From Sphingobacterium sp. (GTDB taxonomy: Bacteria; Bacteroidota; Bacteroidia; Sphingobacteriales; Sphingobacteriaceae): DNA of 49,416 nt. Of the stretch, positions 25,342-33,425 are shown in pieces. A program made the position numbers and the translations under genes. Numbering within the stretch: position 1 is the stretch's first letter; the number at the start of each line of letters is the position of its first letter. Location of the stretch: NCBI GenBank assembly GCA_031277685.1, contig JAITLV010000065.1:1-49416 (forward strand), given 5' to 3'. The notes under the pieces were generated by a model. The model saw only the letters and a list, made by a program, of their open reading frames with translations. It did not search any database and was not told where the DNA came from.

Positions 25342-27759
25342 TTATTTTTTCCATTTTAAACGCAGGCTATTGCTGACAACGCTAACACTACTCAAGGCCA
25401 TGGCTGCTCCAGCAATCATAGGATTCAAAAGAAAACCATTTATTGGAAAGAGTATACCCGCAGCAACTGGAATACCGATAACATTATATATAAAAGCCCA
25501 AAATAGATTTTGTTTGATTGTCGCTACTGTTTGTTTCGACAAACGGATCGCTTGCGGTATTTTAGTTAGATCTGAAGATATGATCGTCATTTTAGCTACA
25601 TCCATAGCGATATCACTTCCCTTTCCCATAGCTATACTGACATCAGCAGTTGCCAGTGCCGTACTGTCATTGATTCCATCACCAACCATAGCAACCACTT
25701 TGCCGCGTTGTTGAAGCTCTTTTACAAAATCAGCCTTGTGTTGCGGCATGACCTCTGCTTTATAATGCTTAATACCCGTTTGTCCAGCGATTGCTTTAGC
25801 CGTCGACTCATTATCACCTGTCAGCATATAAAGCTCAATACCCATCGCCTGCATTTCTTGAATAGCCAATACTGAGGTTTCCTTAATCTTATCTGAAATT
25901 GCAATGGCGGCTAGCGCGTTACTGCTATTCGCAAACCAGATGACAGACTTAGACTCCTCACTCCATTGCGTTGCCTGGTGGAGTAATTGCGCTGGGATAG
26001 TAATTCCATTTTCCATTAAAAGCTTTTTGTTACCTACGTAATAGGTTTCCAGATCATAGTTAGCTTTCGCACCCTTCCCTGTTATACTGTCAAATCCAGT
26101 TATTGATACCGCAGATACTTCTTTCAGATGATTGACAACAGCTTCAGCAAGAGGATGTTCAGATTGCTTTTCTATACCCAATAATATTCCGCTTGTCATA
26201 TCATCATTGTACAGCCACTGAATGCCTGTTACCTGTGGCCGACCTTCAGTAATCGTTCCGGTTTTATCTAATACGATTGCATTTACACGTTTGGCGAGTT
26301 CAAGACTCTCTGCATCTTTGATTAAGATTCCTTGCTCTGCGCCTTTCCCCACGCCAACCATAATCGCAGTTGGTGTGGCCAACCCTAGCGCACAAGGACA
26401 AGCGATAACCAGTACTGTGACTGCGGCTAATAACCCTTGTACAACACCATTTTCACCACCCAGAATCAGCCACAACATAAAAGTGAATATAGCAATGCCT
26501 ATCACCACCGGAACAAATATACCAGCAATTTTATCTACCATTTTCTGCACTGGCGCTTTACTTCCTTGAGCATCCTGCACCATTTTGATGATCTGTGCCA
26601 ACATGGTTTCCTTACCTACTTTTATAGCTTGGAATTGAAAGCTACCTTTTTGATTAATGGTACCAGCAAAAACCTTTTCGTTTTCTTTCTTTAGTACAGG
26701 CACGGGTTCGCCACTCAGCATACTTTCATCCACATAAGAATCGCCCGATATAACCATACCATCCACAGCTATTTTTTCACCCGGTTTTACCAGAATGATA
26801 TCACCCGCTTTTACCGCTTCAATAGCAACCTGTATTTCGGTTCCATCTGCCTGTATGACCATCACTGTTTTGGGCTGTAGTCCCATTAGCTTCTTTATGG
26901 CTGAAGAGGTGTTGCCCTTCGCTTTCTCTTCTAATAATTTCCCGAGCAGGATAAAAGCAATAACCACTGCCGCAGCTTCGAAGTATACATGTGCGTGCAG
27001 TCCCCGTTGATGCCAGAAATCAGGTAATAACATATTGAAGACACTAAATAGATATGCGATCCCTGTACTTAATGCCACCAACGTATCCATATTTGCTGAA
27101 CCATGTTTTGCTTGCTTCCATGCATTGGTAAAAAAATCCTTACCTAACCAAAGAACAACTGGTGTTGCAAAGAACCACATAATTGGATTTGCATACGGCA
27201 TGTCCATAAAGAACATACCTATTGTCACCACCGGAAGCGATAAAATGATCGCCCATATGGTTTTTGTTTTTAATGCCCTGAATTTTTCGGCATGAATGGA
27301 TTCCAAAGTCTCTTGTTGTGTAGATTCATCCTCCACTAATAAATCATATCCACCGGCGTGTACGGCCTTTTGTATTTTAGAAACATCGGTAATATTCGGA
27401 AGATACTCAACGGTCAAATTTCCTGTGGCAAAATTGACGGATGTATTGACCACACCAGATTCGTATCTTACCATACTTTCAGCACTGCTTGCACAAGATG
27501 CACAAGTCATTCCCAGAACAGGAAATGTCTTTGTGATAGTTGACACACCATAGCCCAAATCCTTCACTGCTTTTACAGCATTGGCTACAACCTCGTTATC
27601 TTTGGCCGTAATCGCTGCCCGTCTGTTATTCAGTTCAACTTTGTGGCTCTGTATCCCTTTCACTTGGGCTAGCTCCTTGTCAATAATTAATGCGCAATGT
27701 TCGCTTTCAACATCCTCAAGAGGAATGTAAATTGTTTCTCTATAATTATTTGCAGCCAT
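25342..27759 (-). CDS. copA: Copper-translocating P1B-type ATPase CopA
   Basis: An 805-residue inner-membrane pump exporting Cu(I). Domains in order: a degenerate N-terminal HMA-like domain (residues 8-72) that lacks CxxC; an intact HMA with GMTCASCA at 83-90; eight membrane helices with the metal-binding CPC at 454-456; actuator TGE-like SGEPVP near 349; phosphorylation motif DKTGT at 498-502; and GDGIND in the hinge. The first domain looks like an HMA that lost metal binding and may now be structural. First gene of the copA-copZ unit; divergent from the VOC gene. Confidence 0.97.
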   Translation of the reverse strand: MAANNYRETIYIPLEDVESEHCALIIDKELAQVKGIQSHKVELNNRRAAITAKDNEVVANAVKAVKDLGYGVSTITKTFPVLGMTCASCASSAESMVRYESGVVNTSVNFATGNLTVEYLPNITDVSKIQKAVHAGGYDLLVEDESTQQETLESIHAEKFRALKTKTIWAIILSLPVVTIGMFFMDMPYANPIMWFFATPVVLWLGKDFFTNAWKQAKHGSANMDTLVALSTGIAYLFSVFNMLLPDFWHQRGLHAHVYFEAAAVVIAFILLGKLLEEKAKGNTSSAIKKLMGLQPKTVMVIQADGTEIQVAIEAVKAGDIILVKPGEKIAVDGMVISGDSYVDESMLSGEPVPVLKKENEKVFAGTINQKGSFQFQAIKVGKETMLAQIIKMVQDAQGSKAPVQKMVDKIAGIFVPVVIGIAIFTFMLWLILGGENGVVQGLLAAVTVLVIACPCALGLATPTAIMVGVGKGAEQGILIKDAESLELAKRVNAIVLDKTGTITEGRPQVTGIQWLYNDDMTSGILLGIEKQSEHPLAEAVVNHLKEVSAVSITGFDSITGKGAKANYDLETYYVGNKKLLMENGITIPAQLLHQATQWSEESKSVIWFANSSNALAAIAISDKIKETSVLAIQEMQAMGIELYMLTGDNESTAKAIAGQTGIKHYKAEVMPQHKADFVKELQQRGKVVAMVGDGINDSTALATADVSIAMGKGSDIAMDVAKMTIISSDLTKIPQAIRLSKQTVATIKQNLFWAFIYNVIGIPVAAGILFPINGFLLNPMIAGAAMALSSVSVVSNSLRLKWKK

Positions 27760-27897
27760 ATCTGTATGTTTTGATCTTATAGTACAAATTTGGTCACAAA
27801 TAGCCTTTAAATCTTTACGGAATTACAGGATTGATTTGTAAAATTATGGCCTGTTTATGCGCGTCACATTTATTTTAATATCCCCAAATCAATCACT

Positions 27898-27917
27898 ATT
27901 GACAAACAGTTGTCAAT
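27898..27917. promoter_or_regulatory. Inverted repeat and -7 box before the VOC gene
   Basis: ATTGACAA and TTGTCAAT are perfect 8-bp arms around ACAG. Ten bases further on, TAGCTTTG (27927-27934) matches the -7 consensus TAnnTTTG, so the palindrome covers the place where polymerase binds and may be a repressor operator (inference). It lies in the spacer shared with divergent copA but is much closer to the VOC gene. Confidence 0.5.
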
Positions 27918-27958
27918 CTTGTATACTAGCTTTGATTAGAATTAAAAGTTTTAACACC

Positions 27959-28354
27959 ATGAAATTTCAATCAATAAGAATTATTACCAACGATATTAAA
28001 CGAGCTGTTGGGTTTTATGAGAAGGTCCTAACCATAAATGCAAAATGGTTTACAGAAGATTTTGCGGAACTATCCACAGATGCTATCACAATAGCCATTG
28101 GAAGTACCCGTACATTATCTTTATTTGGAGACGACCTGACACGTCCTGGCGGTCATTCAAATATCATCATTGAATTTTTGGTTGCCGATGTAGATAATGA
28201 ATACCTAAGGATCAAGCAAATCAGTCCGAAGATCGTCCAAAAACCTACTACGATGCCTTGGGGAAACCGTTCTCTCCTATGCTCTGATCCCGATGGGAAT
28301 GTACTTAATTTTTTCACGCCAGTGACTTCAGAAGCAATTCAGAAATTTAGTTAG
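27959..28354 (+). CDS. VOC superfamily (glyoxalase-like) protein
   Basis: 131 residues from the ATG at 27959, which is preferred over a longer frame from 27857 because the domain begins with KFQSIRIITNDIKRAVGFYEKVL. It has two beta-alpha-beta-beta-beta modules of the vicinal oxygen chelate fold, ending in SLLCSDPDGNVLNFFTP. VOC proteins include glyoxalase I, fosfomycin and bleomycin resistance proteins and dioxygenases. The metal ligands are not clear enough to assign activity. A repressor-like palindrome precedes it and a hairpin follows. Confidence 0.85.
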   Translation: MKFQSIRIITNDIKRAVGFYEKVLTINAKWFTEDFAELSTDAITIAIGSTRTLSLFGDDLTRPGGHSNIIIEFLVADVDNEYLRIKQISPKIVQKPTTMPWGNRSLLCSDPDGNVLNFFTPVTSEAIQKFS

Positions 28355-28371
28355 CTTGTATCATTTATTTT

Positions 28372-28400
28372 ATACCACAACGAAAATATCGTTGTGGTAT
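28372..28400 (+). terminator. Hairpin between the VOC gene and alkC
   Basis: ATACCACAACGA and TCGTTGTGGTAT are perfect 12-bp arms around a 5-base loop, 18 bases after the VOC stop. The T tail is poor, so termination may be partial. Confidence 0.65.
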
Positions 28401-28425
28401 ATCACCATTCAACTATGTATTATTT

Positions 28426-29520
28426 ATGAGTCTTATCAAGGATATCTATTCTGTCAGTTTCTATCAACAGTTAGCAGAACACTTTCATCGTGTACAGTCA
28501 AGCTTCGATCAAGAGCAATTTATCCGGAGAATTTTTAGCGATGATTTCAATGATTTGGAATGGAAGCAAAGAACTAAACATACGACGCAAGTCTTGCATG
28601 AATTTATGCCACCCTCTTTTCCCGAGGCAATAGCCTTAATCACGGCGGTTGTTAAAAACTTAATGGCTCAACGATACGCTGGAGGGCTTGAATATATTAT
28701 TTTCCCCGACTATATTGAAACCTATGGTTTGGATCATTTTGAAGTTGCGGTAAAGTCGATGGAAATAATTACACAGTTTATCACCTGTGAATTTGCCGTC
28801 CGCCCCTTTATTATCCGATATCAGGAACAGATGATCACCGTCATGAAAGATTGGGCCACAAGTCATTCTTCGCCAGTTCGTCGTCTGGCCAGTGAAGGTA
28901 TCCGTCCAAGACTACCCTGGGCAATGGCTATCCCCTTTTTGAAGCAAAATCCGCAGCCGATTTTACCCATTCTGGAGTTACTCAAAAATGACATATCAGA
29001 AAGCGTTAGAAGGAGTGTTGCCAATAATTTAAATGATATTTCCAAAGATCATCCGGCGATTTTGCTGCGGATAGCGGAGAATTGGAAGGGAATTAGTAAA
29101 AATACAGATGCTATTATTAAACACGGCAGCCGCACACTGCTTAAACAAGGCTACCCTGAGATATTACGTTATTATGGATTGGAAAGCAGTCACTTCAAAG
29201 TTTCAGCATTAAACATTCAGACACCTGTAGTAAAAATCGGTGCGCATGTGATCTTTTCATTTCAGGTCGAAAACACAAATTCACAATCAAAATCACTCCG
29301 ATTAGAATACGGATTGTATTATCAAAAGTCCAACGGATCAATGTCACGCAAAGTCTTCAAAATTAGCGAAAGGGTCTATCGATCAGCTGAAACGATACTG
29401 GTCGAACGCCGACAATCATTTCGGTTAATCACCACCCGAAAATTCTATCCCGGTAAACACAAGATTTCCATTATTGTAAACGGAACCGAAACTCTGATGA
29501 TGGATTTCAACTTGGTCTAA
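28426..29520 (+). CDS. alkC: DNA-3-methylpurine glycosylase AlkC
   Basis: A 364-residue base-excision repair enzyme of the AlkC/AlkD HEAT-like-repeat family, which excises cationic N3-alkylated purines. The opening SLIKDIYSVSFYQQLAEHF is family-typical. HEAT-like helices follow, including FAVRPFIIRYQEQMITVMKDW and SHSSPVRRLASEGIRPRLPWA. Residues of about 255-364 form a beta-rich Ig-like domain (VVKIGAHVIFSFQVEN), known in some AlkC proteins to help bind DNA. It follows the VOC gene with a hairpin between. Confidence 0.9.
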   Translation: MSLIKDIYSVSFYQQLAEHFHRVQSSFDQEQFIRRIFSDDFNDLEWKQRTKHTTQVLHEFMPPSFPEAIALITAVVKNLMAQRYAGGLEYIIFPDYIETYGLDHFEVAVKSMEIITQFITCEFAVRPFIIRYQEQMITVMKDWATSHSSPVRRLASEGIRPRLPWAMAIPFLKQNPQPILPILELLKNDISESVRRSVANNLNDISKDHPAILLRIAENWKGISKNTDAIIKHGSRTLLKQGYPEILRYYGLESSHFKVSALNIQTPVVKIGAHVIFSFQVENTNSQSKSLRLEYGLYYQKSNGSMSRKVFKISERVYRSAETILVERRQSFRLITTRKFYPGKHKISIIVNGTETLMMDFNLV

Positions 29521-29606
29521 TATTTTTCAATTGGCTATAAAATTAGCGATAGAGAAGCTTTTTGGCTAGAGAAATCTGTTGAAACAAAGTAGGGAATATA
29601 ATGTTT

Positions 29607-29628
29607 TATCAATAGGTCGCTATTGATA
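29607..29628. promoter_or_regulatory. 9-bp inverted repeat before the M20 gene
   Basis: TATCAATAG and CTATTGATA are perfect arms around GTCG, 39 bases before the ATG at 29668. It could be an operator or a 5'-leader hairpin. No consensus promoter box is clear. Confidence 0.45.
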
Positions 29629-29667
29629 TGCTATTCACATAAACCTTACACGACAAAAGATGCCTTT

Positions 29668-31209
29668 ATGAAGAAGTTTCTGTTCATCCTCTTATTATTG
29701 TTAATTATATTTTTTATAGGATTATTGATTAATACGTTGATCTTTCCCTTTAGCAAGATCAAAAAATCTGAAATACAGACATTCAGTGCAGTAACGAACG
29801 ATACTGTCCTATCCCGTTTGGCTGGTGGAATCAAAATCCCCTCCATATCGAATAGCGATCCTAAGTTATTTGCTTACCCACCATTCGACCTATTCAAGAC
29901 ATATCTAGCAAACAACTATCCCCTTATCTATCAGCATTTGGAGTGCTACACCGTACATTCATACGGTTTAGTCTTTAGACTTAAAGGGAGCAACAGCAAC
30001 CTATTACCAATACTGTTTTTGTCTCATTACGATGTTGTTCCTCCAGGTTCTGCTGAAATCAAAAATAAGGATGAACGTCTCTTTCGGCCATCCGATAAAG
30101 CACTTGCTCCTGTCGCAACGATAGCTGAAGACTGGGATTATCCGCCTTTTTCGGGAGCTGTAGCTGACGGGCGGATTTACGGACGCGGAACGTTGGACAT
30201 GAAGGGAATGCTCTTCGCCCTACTCGAAGCTACCGAAAAAATAGTATCCGAAGGACAGCAACCTCAACGTGATATCTACCTCGCATTTGGCTTTGATGAA
30301 GAGGTTGACGGTGAACTTGGAGCGGCGGAAATTGCTGTGGACTTCAAACGTAAAGGGCTCAGGTTCGAAGCAGTATATGATGAAGGTGGTCTTATTATGG
30401 AGAAAGGATCTGTCAAAGGAATAGATTCAGATGTGGCTCTCATTGGATGCGCTGAAAAAGGTTTTCTTTCATTGAAGATCAAAGTCAAAGGATTAGGCGG
30501 ACACTCATCTATGCCCCCGGCCGAAACAGCTATGGGCAAAGCGGCTGTCATTATGCAAAGGCTTGAGAAACATCAAATGAAACCCAAGGTCACTCCACTT
30601 ATTCAACGTTTTTTTCAGCAGGTCGGTGGCTCCATGCCTCTCCTTTCGCGTTTTGCCATTGCTAATAGATGGTTGATGGAACCTCTGCTGCTTAACCAAT
30701 TAACTAAAAACCACTCGACAAATGCCCTCGTGCGTACCACTACAGCTTTAACCATGATGAAAGGTAGCGATGCAGCTAATGTTCTGGCACCAGAAGTTGA
30801 ATTTATTGTCAATTTTAGGCTTTTACCTGAGAACACCATTCAGGAAGTGTACGCACATGTAAAAAATGCTACAAGTGGTTTTGATGTGGAAATAGAACAA
30901 GTAGATAACGCTCGTGAAGCTTCAAAAGTCTCTCTGAACAATACAAAAGCTTATCAGATCATGGAAACTTCGATTCGAAGGCTCTATCCCAACCTTATCA
31001 TCACGCCCTACCTTACTGTCGGCGGAACAGATGCGATAAAATATCAAGATCTAAGCGAAAATATCTACCGATTTATGCCCGTCAAAATCAATCACTCCGA
31101 ACAACAGAGCATGCACAGTACCAATGAATATATCAGTATCGAAAACTACCTTAAAATGATTGAATACTTCCATTATATCATGCGAAATTACGACAAGCAA
31201 TCTCCCTAA
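29668..31209 (+). CDS. M20 family metallopeptidase (PM20D1-like), membrane-anchored
   Basis: 513 residues from the ATG at 29668; a start at 29623 would put 15 residues ahead of the natural KK-hydrophobic signal anchor (KKFLFILLLLLIIFFIGLL). The M20 dinuclear zinc site is complete: LSHYDVVP (His, Asp), GRGTLDMKG (bridging Asp), DEEVDGE (catalytic Glu and Glu), and the late NHSEQQSMHSTNEY (His). The dimerisation domain is inserted around residues 255-370. It is close to the PM20D1/carboxypeptidase S branch, acting on N-acyl amino acids or dipeptides in the periplasm. Confidence 0.92.
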   Translation: MKKFLFILLLLLIIFFIGLLINTLIFPFSKIKKSEIQTFSAVTNDTVLSRLAGGIKIPSISNSDPKLFAYPPFDLFKTYLANNYPLIYQHLECYTVHSYGLVFRLKGSNSNLLPILFLSHYDVVPPGSAEIKNKDERLFRPSDKALAPVATIAEDWDYPPFSGAVADGRIYGRGTLDMKGMLFALLEATEKIVSEGQQPQRDIYLAFGFDEEVDGELGAAEIAVDFKRKGLRFEAVYDEGGLIMEKGSVKGIDSDVALIGCAEKGFLSLKIKVKGLGGHSSMPPAETAMGKAAVIMQRLEKHQMKPKVTPLIQRFFQQVGGSMPLLSRFAIANRWLMEPLLLNQLTKNHSTNALVRTTTALTMMKGSDAANVLAPEVEFIVNFRLLPENTIQEVYAHVKNATSGFDVEIEQVDNAREASKVSLNNTKAYQIMETSIRRLYPNLIITPYLTVGGTDAIKYQDLSENIYRFMPVKINHSEQQSMHSTNEYISIENYLKMIEYFHYIMRNYDKQSP

Positions 31210-31553
31210 TGACAGGATCGCTTAAATCAAGATGGTTTAGAAATATTATGATTGTTTGCGGTTTAATATCATGATTCCAATGTTGTTGTTATCAAATAAG
31301 ACATCACACACTAAATGGGTATATTTCCGAATTTGATATAATAAATTGCTACTAATTTCCTCTTTTAAAACTCGAAAAATCACGTAAGTTTGTAAATATA
31401 GAGGCTATAATGAAAACCAAAAATTAAAGTTCATCATCTGCGTAGTCTCTTTTTGATATAAAGCCGAAAAGGCCTGTATCAAAAGAAATAGCGTACACCT
31501 TTTATGAATACAGCCAATAATAATAAAAAGCATTCTAAATTTCAAAATCGAGG
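31210..31553. other. Spacer with candidate -7 box and leader hairpin
   Basis: TAAGTTTG (31385-31392, plus strand) fits the -7 consensus, without a clear TTTG upstream. If used, the metallophosphoesterase mRNA has a 150-base leader holding an imperfect hairpin at 31448-31485: TCTTTTTGATA pairs with TATCAAAAGA, enclosing GCC-GAAAA-GGC. Confidence 0.4.
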
Positions 31554-32444
31554 ATGAAAATTAAAACATTAATCTTAGCAACCCTATGTGCCTTCGCACA
31601 CGGAGAAAGTATCGGTCAAATCAAAAAAACCTTGAAAATTGGTTTGATTGCTGACCCGCAATATGCCAACCAGAATGAAAAAGGCAGTCGATTTTACCGC
31701 AATTCACTTGCTAAATTAGATTCCGCAACAACAGCAATAAATACCGCACAGGTAGATTTTACGATTATGGTAGGTGATCTAGTGGATGCTGGCTCCAAAG
31801 ATTTGGCTCCAGCCCTGCAGCGGCTAAACAAACTCAAAGCTCCAGTCCACAATTTACTGGGCAATCATGACTATGTAGAAGTAAACACCCCAGAAATGCT
31901 CTATAAAGCCTACCAAATGCCAGCTCCCTTTTATAGCTTAGAACAAGAAAGCTGGCTGCTCATTCTACTCAATACCAATGAACTCTCGGAGTATGGTACA
32001 ACAGCATCCTCAACAGAACGTTCAGCATGGCAAGCATTAACTAATCGACTAAAACTTGAGCAACGAAAAAACGTACAACCCTGGAACGGTGGAATCAGTG
32101 CGAACCAGCTTGATTGGCTGGAAAAACAACTTAAAAAAGCAGAAAAGGAGGATAAAAATGTCCTCATTTTCTCACATCATCCCCTATTTCCCGAAAATGG
32201 CCTAGAAGCACTGAACAATAGAGAGATATTAACCATGATCGAAAAATATCCACAGGTAAAAGCCGTTATCTCTGGCCATCATCACCCCGGTAATTTTGCG
32301 GACTATAAAGGAATTCCCATGATTACGCTTGAAGGAATGATCGAAACCATCGACCAAAATGCATATGGGGTGCTTGAATTATATCCACGTCGAATAGAAA
32401 TTAAAGGACAAGGTCGGATGACGTCTAGAAAATTTGATTTTTAA
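31554..32444 (+). CDS. Secreted calcineurin-like metallophosphoesterase
   Basis: A 296-residue exported phosphoesterase. A signal peptide (MKIKTLILATLCAFAHGESIGQ) leads into the dimetal core: LIADPQY (Asp), VGDLVD (Asp), GNHDYV (Asn, His), SHHPLF (His) and SGHHHPGN (His, His). The spacing and QLDWLEKQL resemble the Mn-dependent ADP-ribose/CDP-alcohol diphosphatase group. It likely hydrolyses phosphodiesters or pyrophosphates in the periplasm. Monocistronic. Confidence 0.9.
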   Translation: MKIKTLILATLCAFAHGESIGQIKKTLKIGLIADPQYANQNEKGSRFYRNSLAKLDSATTAINTAQVDFTIMVGDLVDAGSKDLAPALQRLNKLKAPVHNLLGNHDYVEVNTPEMLYKAYQMPAPFYSLEQESWLLILLNTNELSEYGTTASSTERSAWQALTNRLKLEQRKNVQPWNGGISANQLDWLEKQLKKAEKEDKNVLIFSHHPLFPENGLEALNNREILTMIEKYPQVKAVISGHHHPGNFADYKGIPMITLEGMIETIDQNAYGVLELYPRRIEIKGQGRMTSRKFDF

Positions 32445-32588
32445 ATTTGGCACTGAGTTACACTACATTAGCGACGCTATATTTCAAGACATTGAAAATC
32501 AAGATATTTACACATCATATAAGTTGTAAAAAAAATTCACTTTTAAATTAGATTTGATTCAAATTGTAATTAGATGCCTATTGAACGA

Positions 32589-32617
32589 TTGAAAACAAAG
32601 TTTTAAAATTATCTTTA
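32589..32617 (+). promoter_or_regulatory. Candidate promoter of the orphan gene at 32645
   Basis: TTG (32589-32591), 18 bases, then TATCTTTA (32610-32617), one base off TAnnTTTG, 27 bases before the ATG. Confidence 0.4.
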
Positions 32618-32644
32618 AAGTGTTAAATATAATGCGTAATAAAT

Positions 32645-33229
32645 ATGGAAAAAATAAGGACTTTTCAGCAATATGAGCTAAATAAAATCAGGAAAAATGT
32701 CAAAGATAGCGGATTGCAATACGAAAAGTTTGGAAGATCTTTAAACATAATGGACTATTCTGACAGGGAGATAAATGAGATGCTCCTCGGTATCTACAAG
32801 GATACTAACCATTTAATGGTTGACGGTGACTATTTTATTGATGTCGCCACAGTTCAGAAAGCAACTTGTATTTTAACGGATATATCTTATTCTCGCAGAA
32901 TAAAACCGGATAAAACCGCGGCAATCAAATTGAAAAACATAAGAAATTTCTATATAGCAGATTACTTTCTGGAAACGAGTGAAGAATTCTCAAATTCCCA
33001 TAAACATAAAATTACAGGCTATCTAAAAAAAATAGGTGGCATCAGCCTTGGAAAAGGGAAATATAGCCATGCATATTCCATTCCAAATGATTTCAAAACA
33101 TTCTATAATGGCATACCTCTAGATCTCTTTTATCCCATTCAACACTATATTAATGGTTTATTTTTTGGTGATGACTATCATATTTCAACTTTCGAAGTGG
33201 TCAGTAACCTATCCATTATCGACGAATAG
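32645..33229 (+). CDS. Hypothetical protein, unrecognised
   Basis: A 194-residue soluble protein with no signal peptide, membrane helix or Cys-rich site. It is charged and Lys-rich at the N terminus, then has mixed helices and strands. I do not recognise a family. Codon use looks like that of a coding gene: hydrophobic residues are spaced as in a globular fold and there is a near-consensus promoter. It is isolated between the metallophosphoesterase and the convergent EptA-like gene. Confidence 0.65.
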   Translation: MEKIRTFQQYELNKIRKNVKDSGLQYEKFGRSLNIMDYSDREINEMLLGIYKDTNHLMVDGDYFIDVATVQKATCILTDISYSRRIKPDKTAAIKLKNIRNFYIADYFLETSEEFSNSHKHKITGYLKKIGGISLGKGKYSHAYSIPNDFKTFYNGIPLDLFYPIQHYINGLFFGDDYHISTFEVVSNLSIIDE

Positions 33230-33425
33230 GATCTCCAATTGCCACAATAGTCCCGAAATATTCTAGTCAGGCCAATTTCCAATTAAAGTGATGAAGAAGT
33301 AATAGCTCATTTTCTTCATAAATTCAGCTGGTGGTGCTATAATTATATACGACCAGCTTGATAAATACTAATCAATAAACTGAACACACTGCTCCAAGTG
33401 AACAGACCACAATTAGACTACAACC

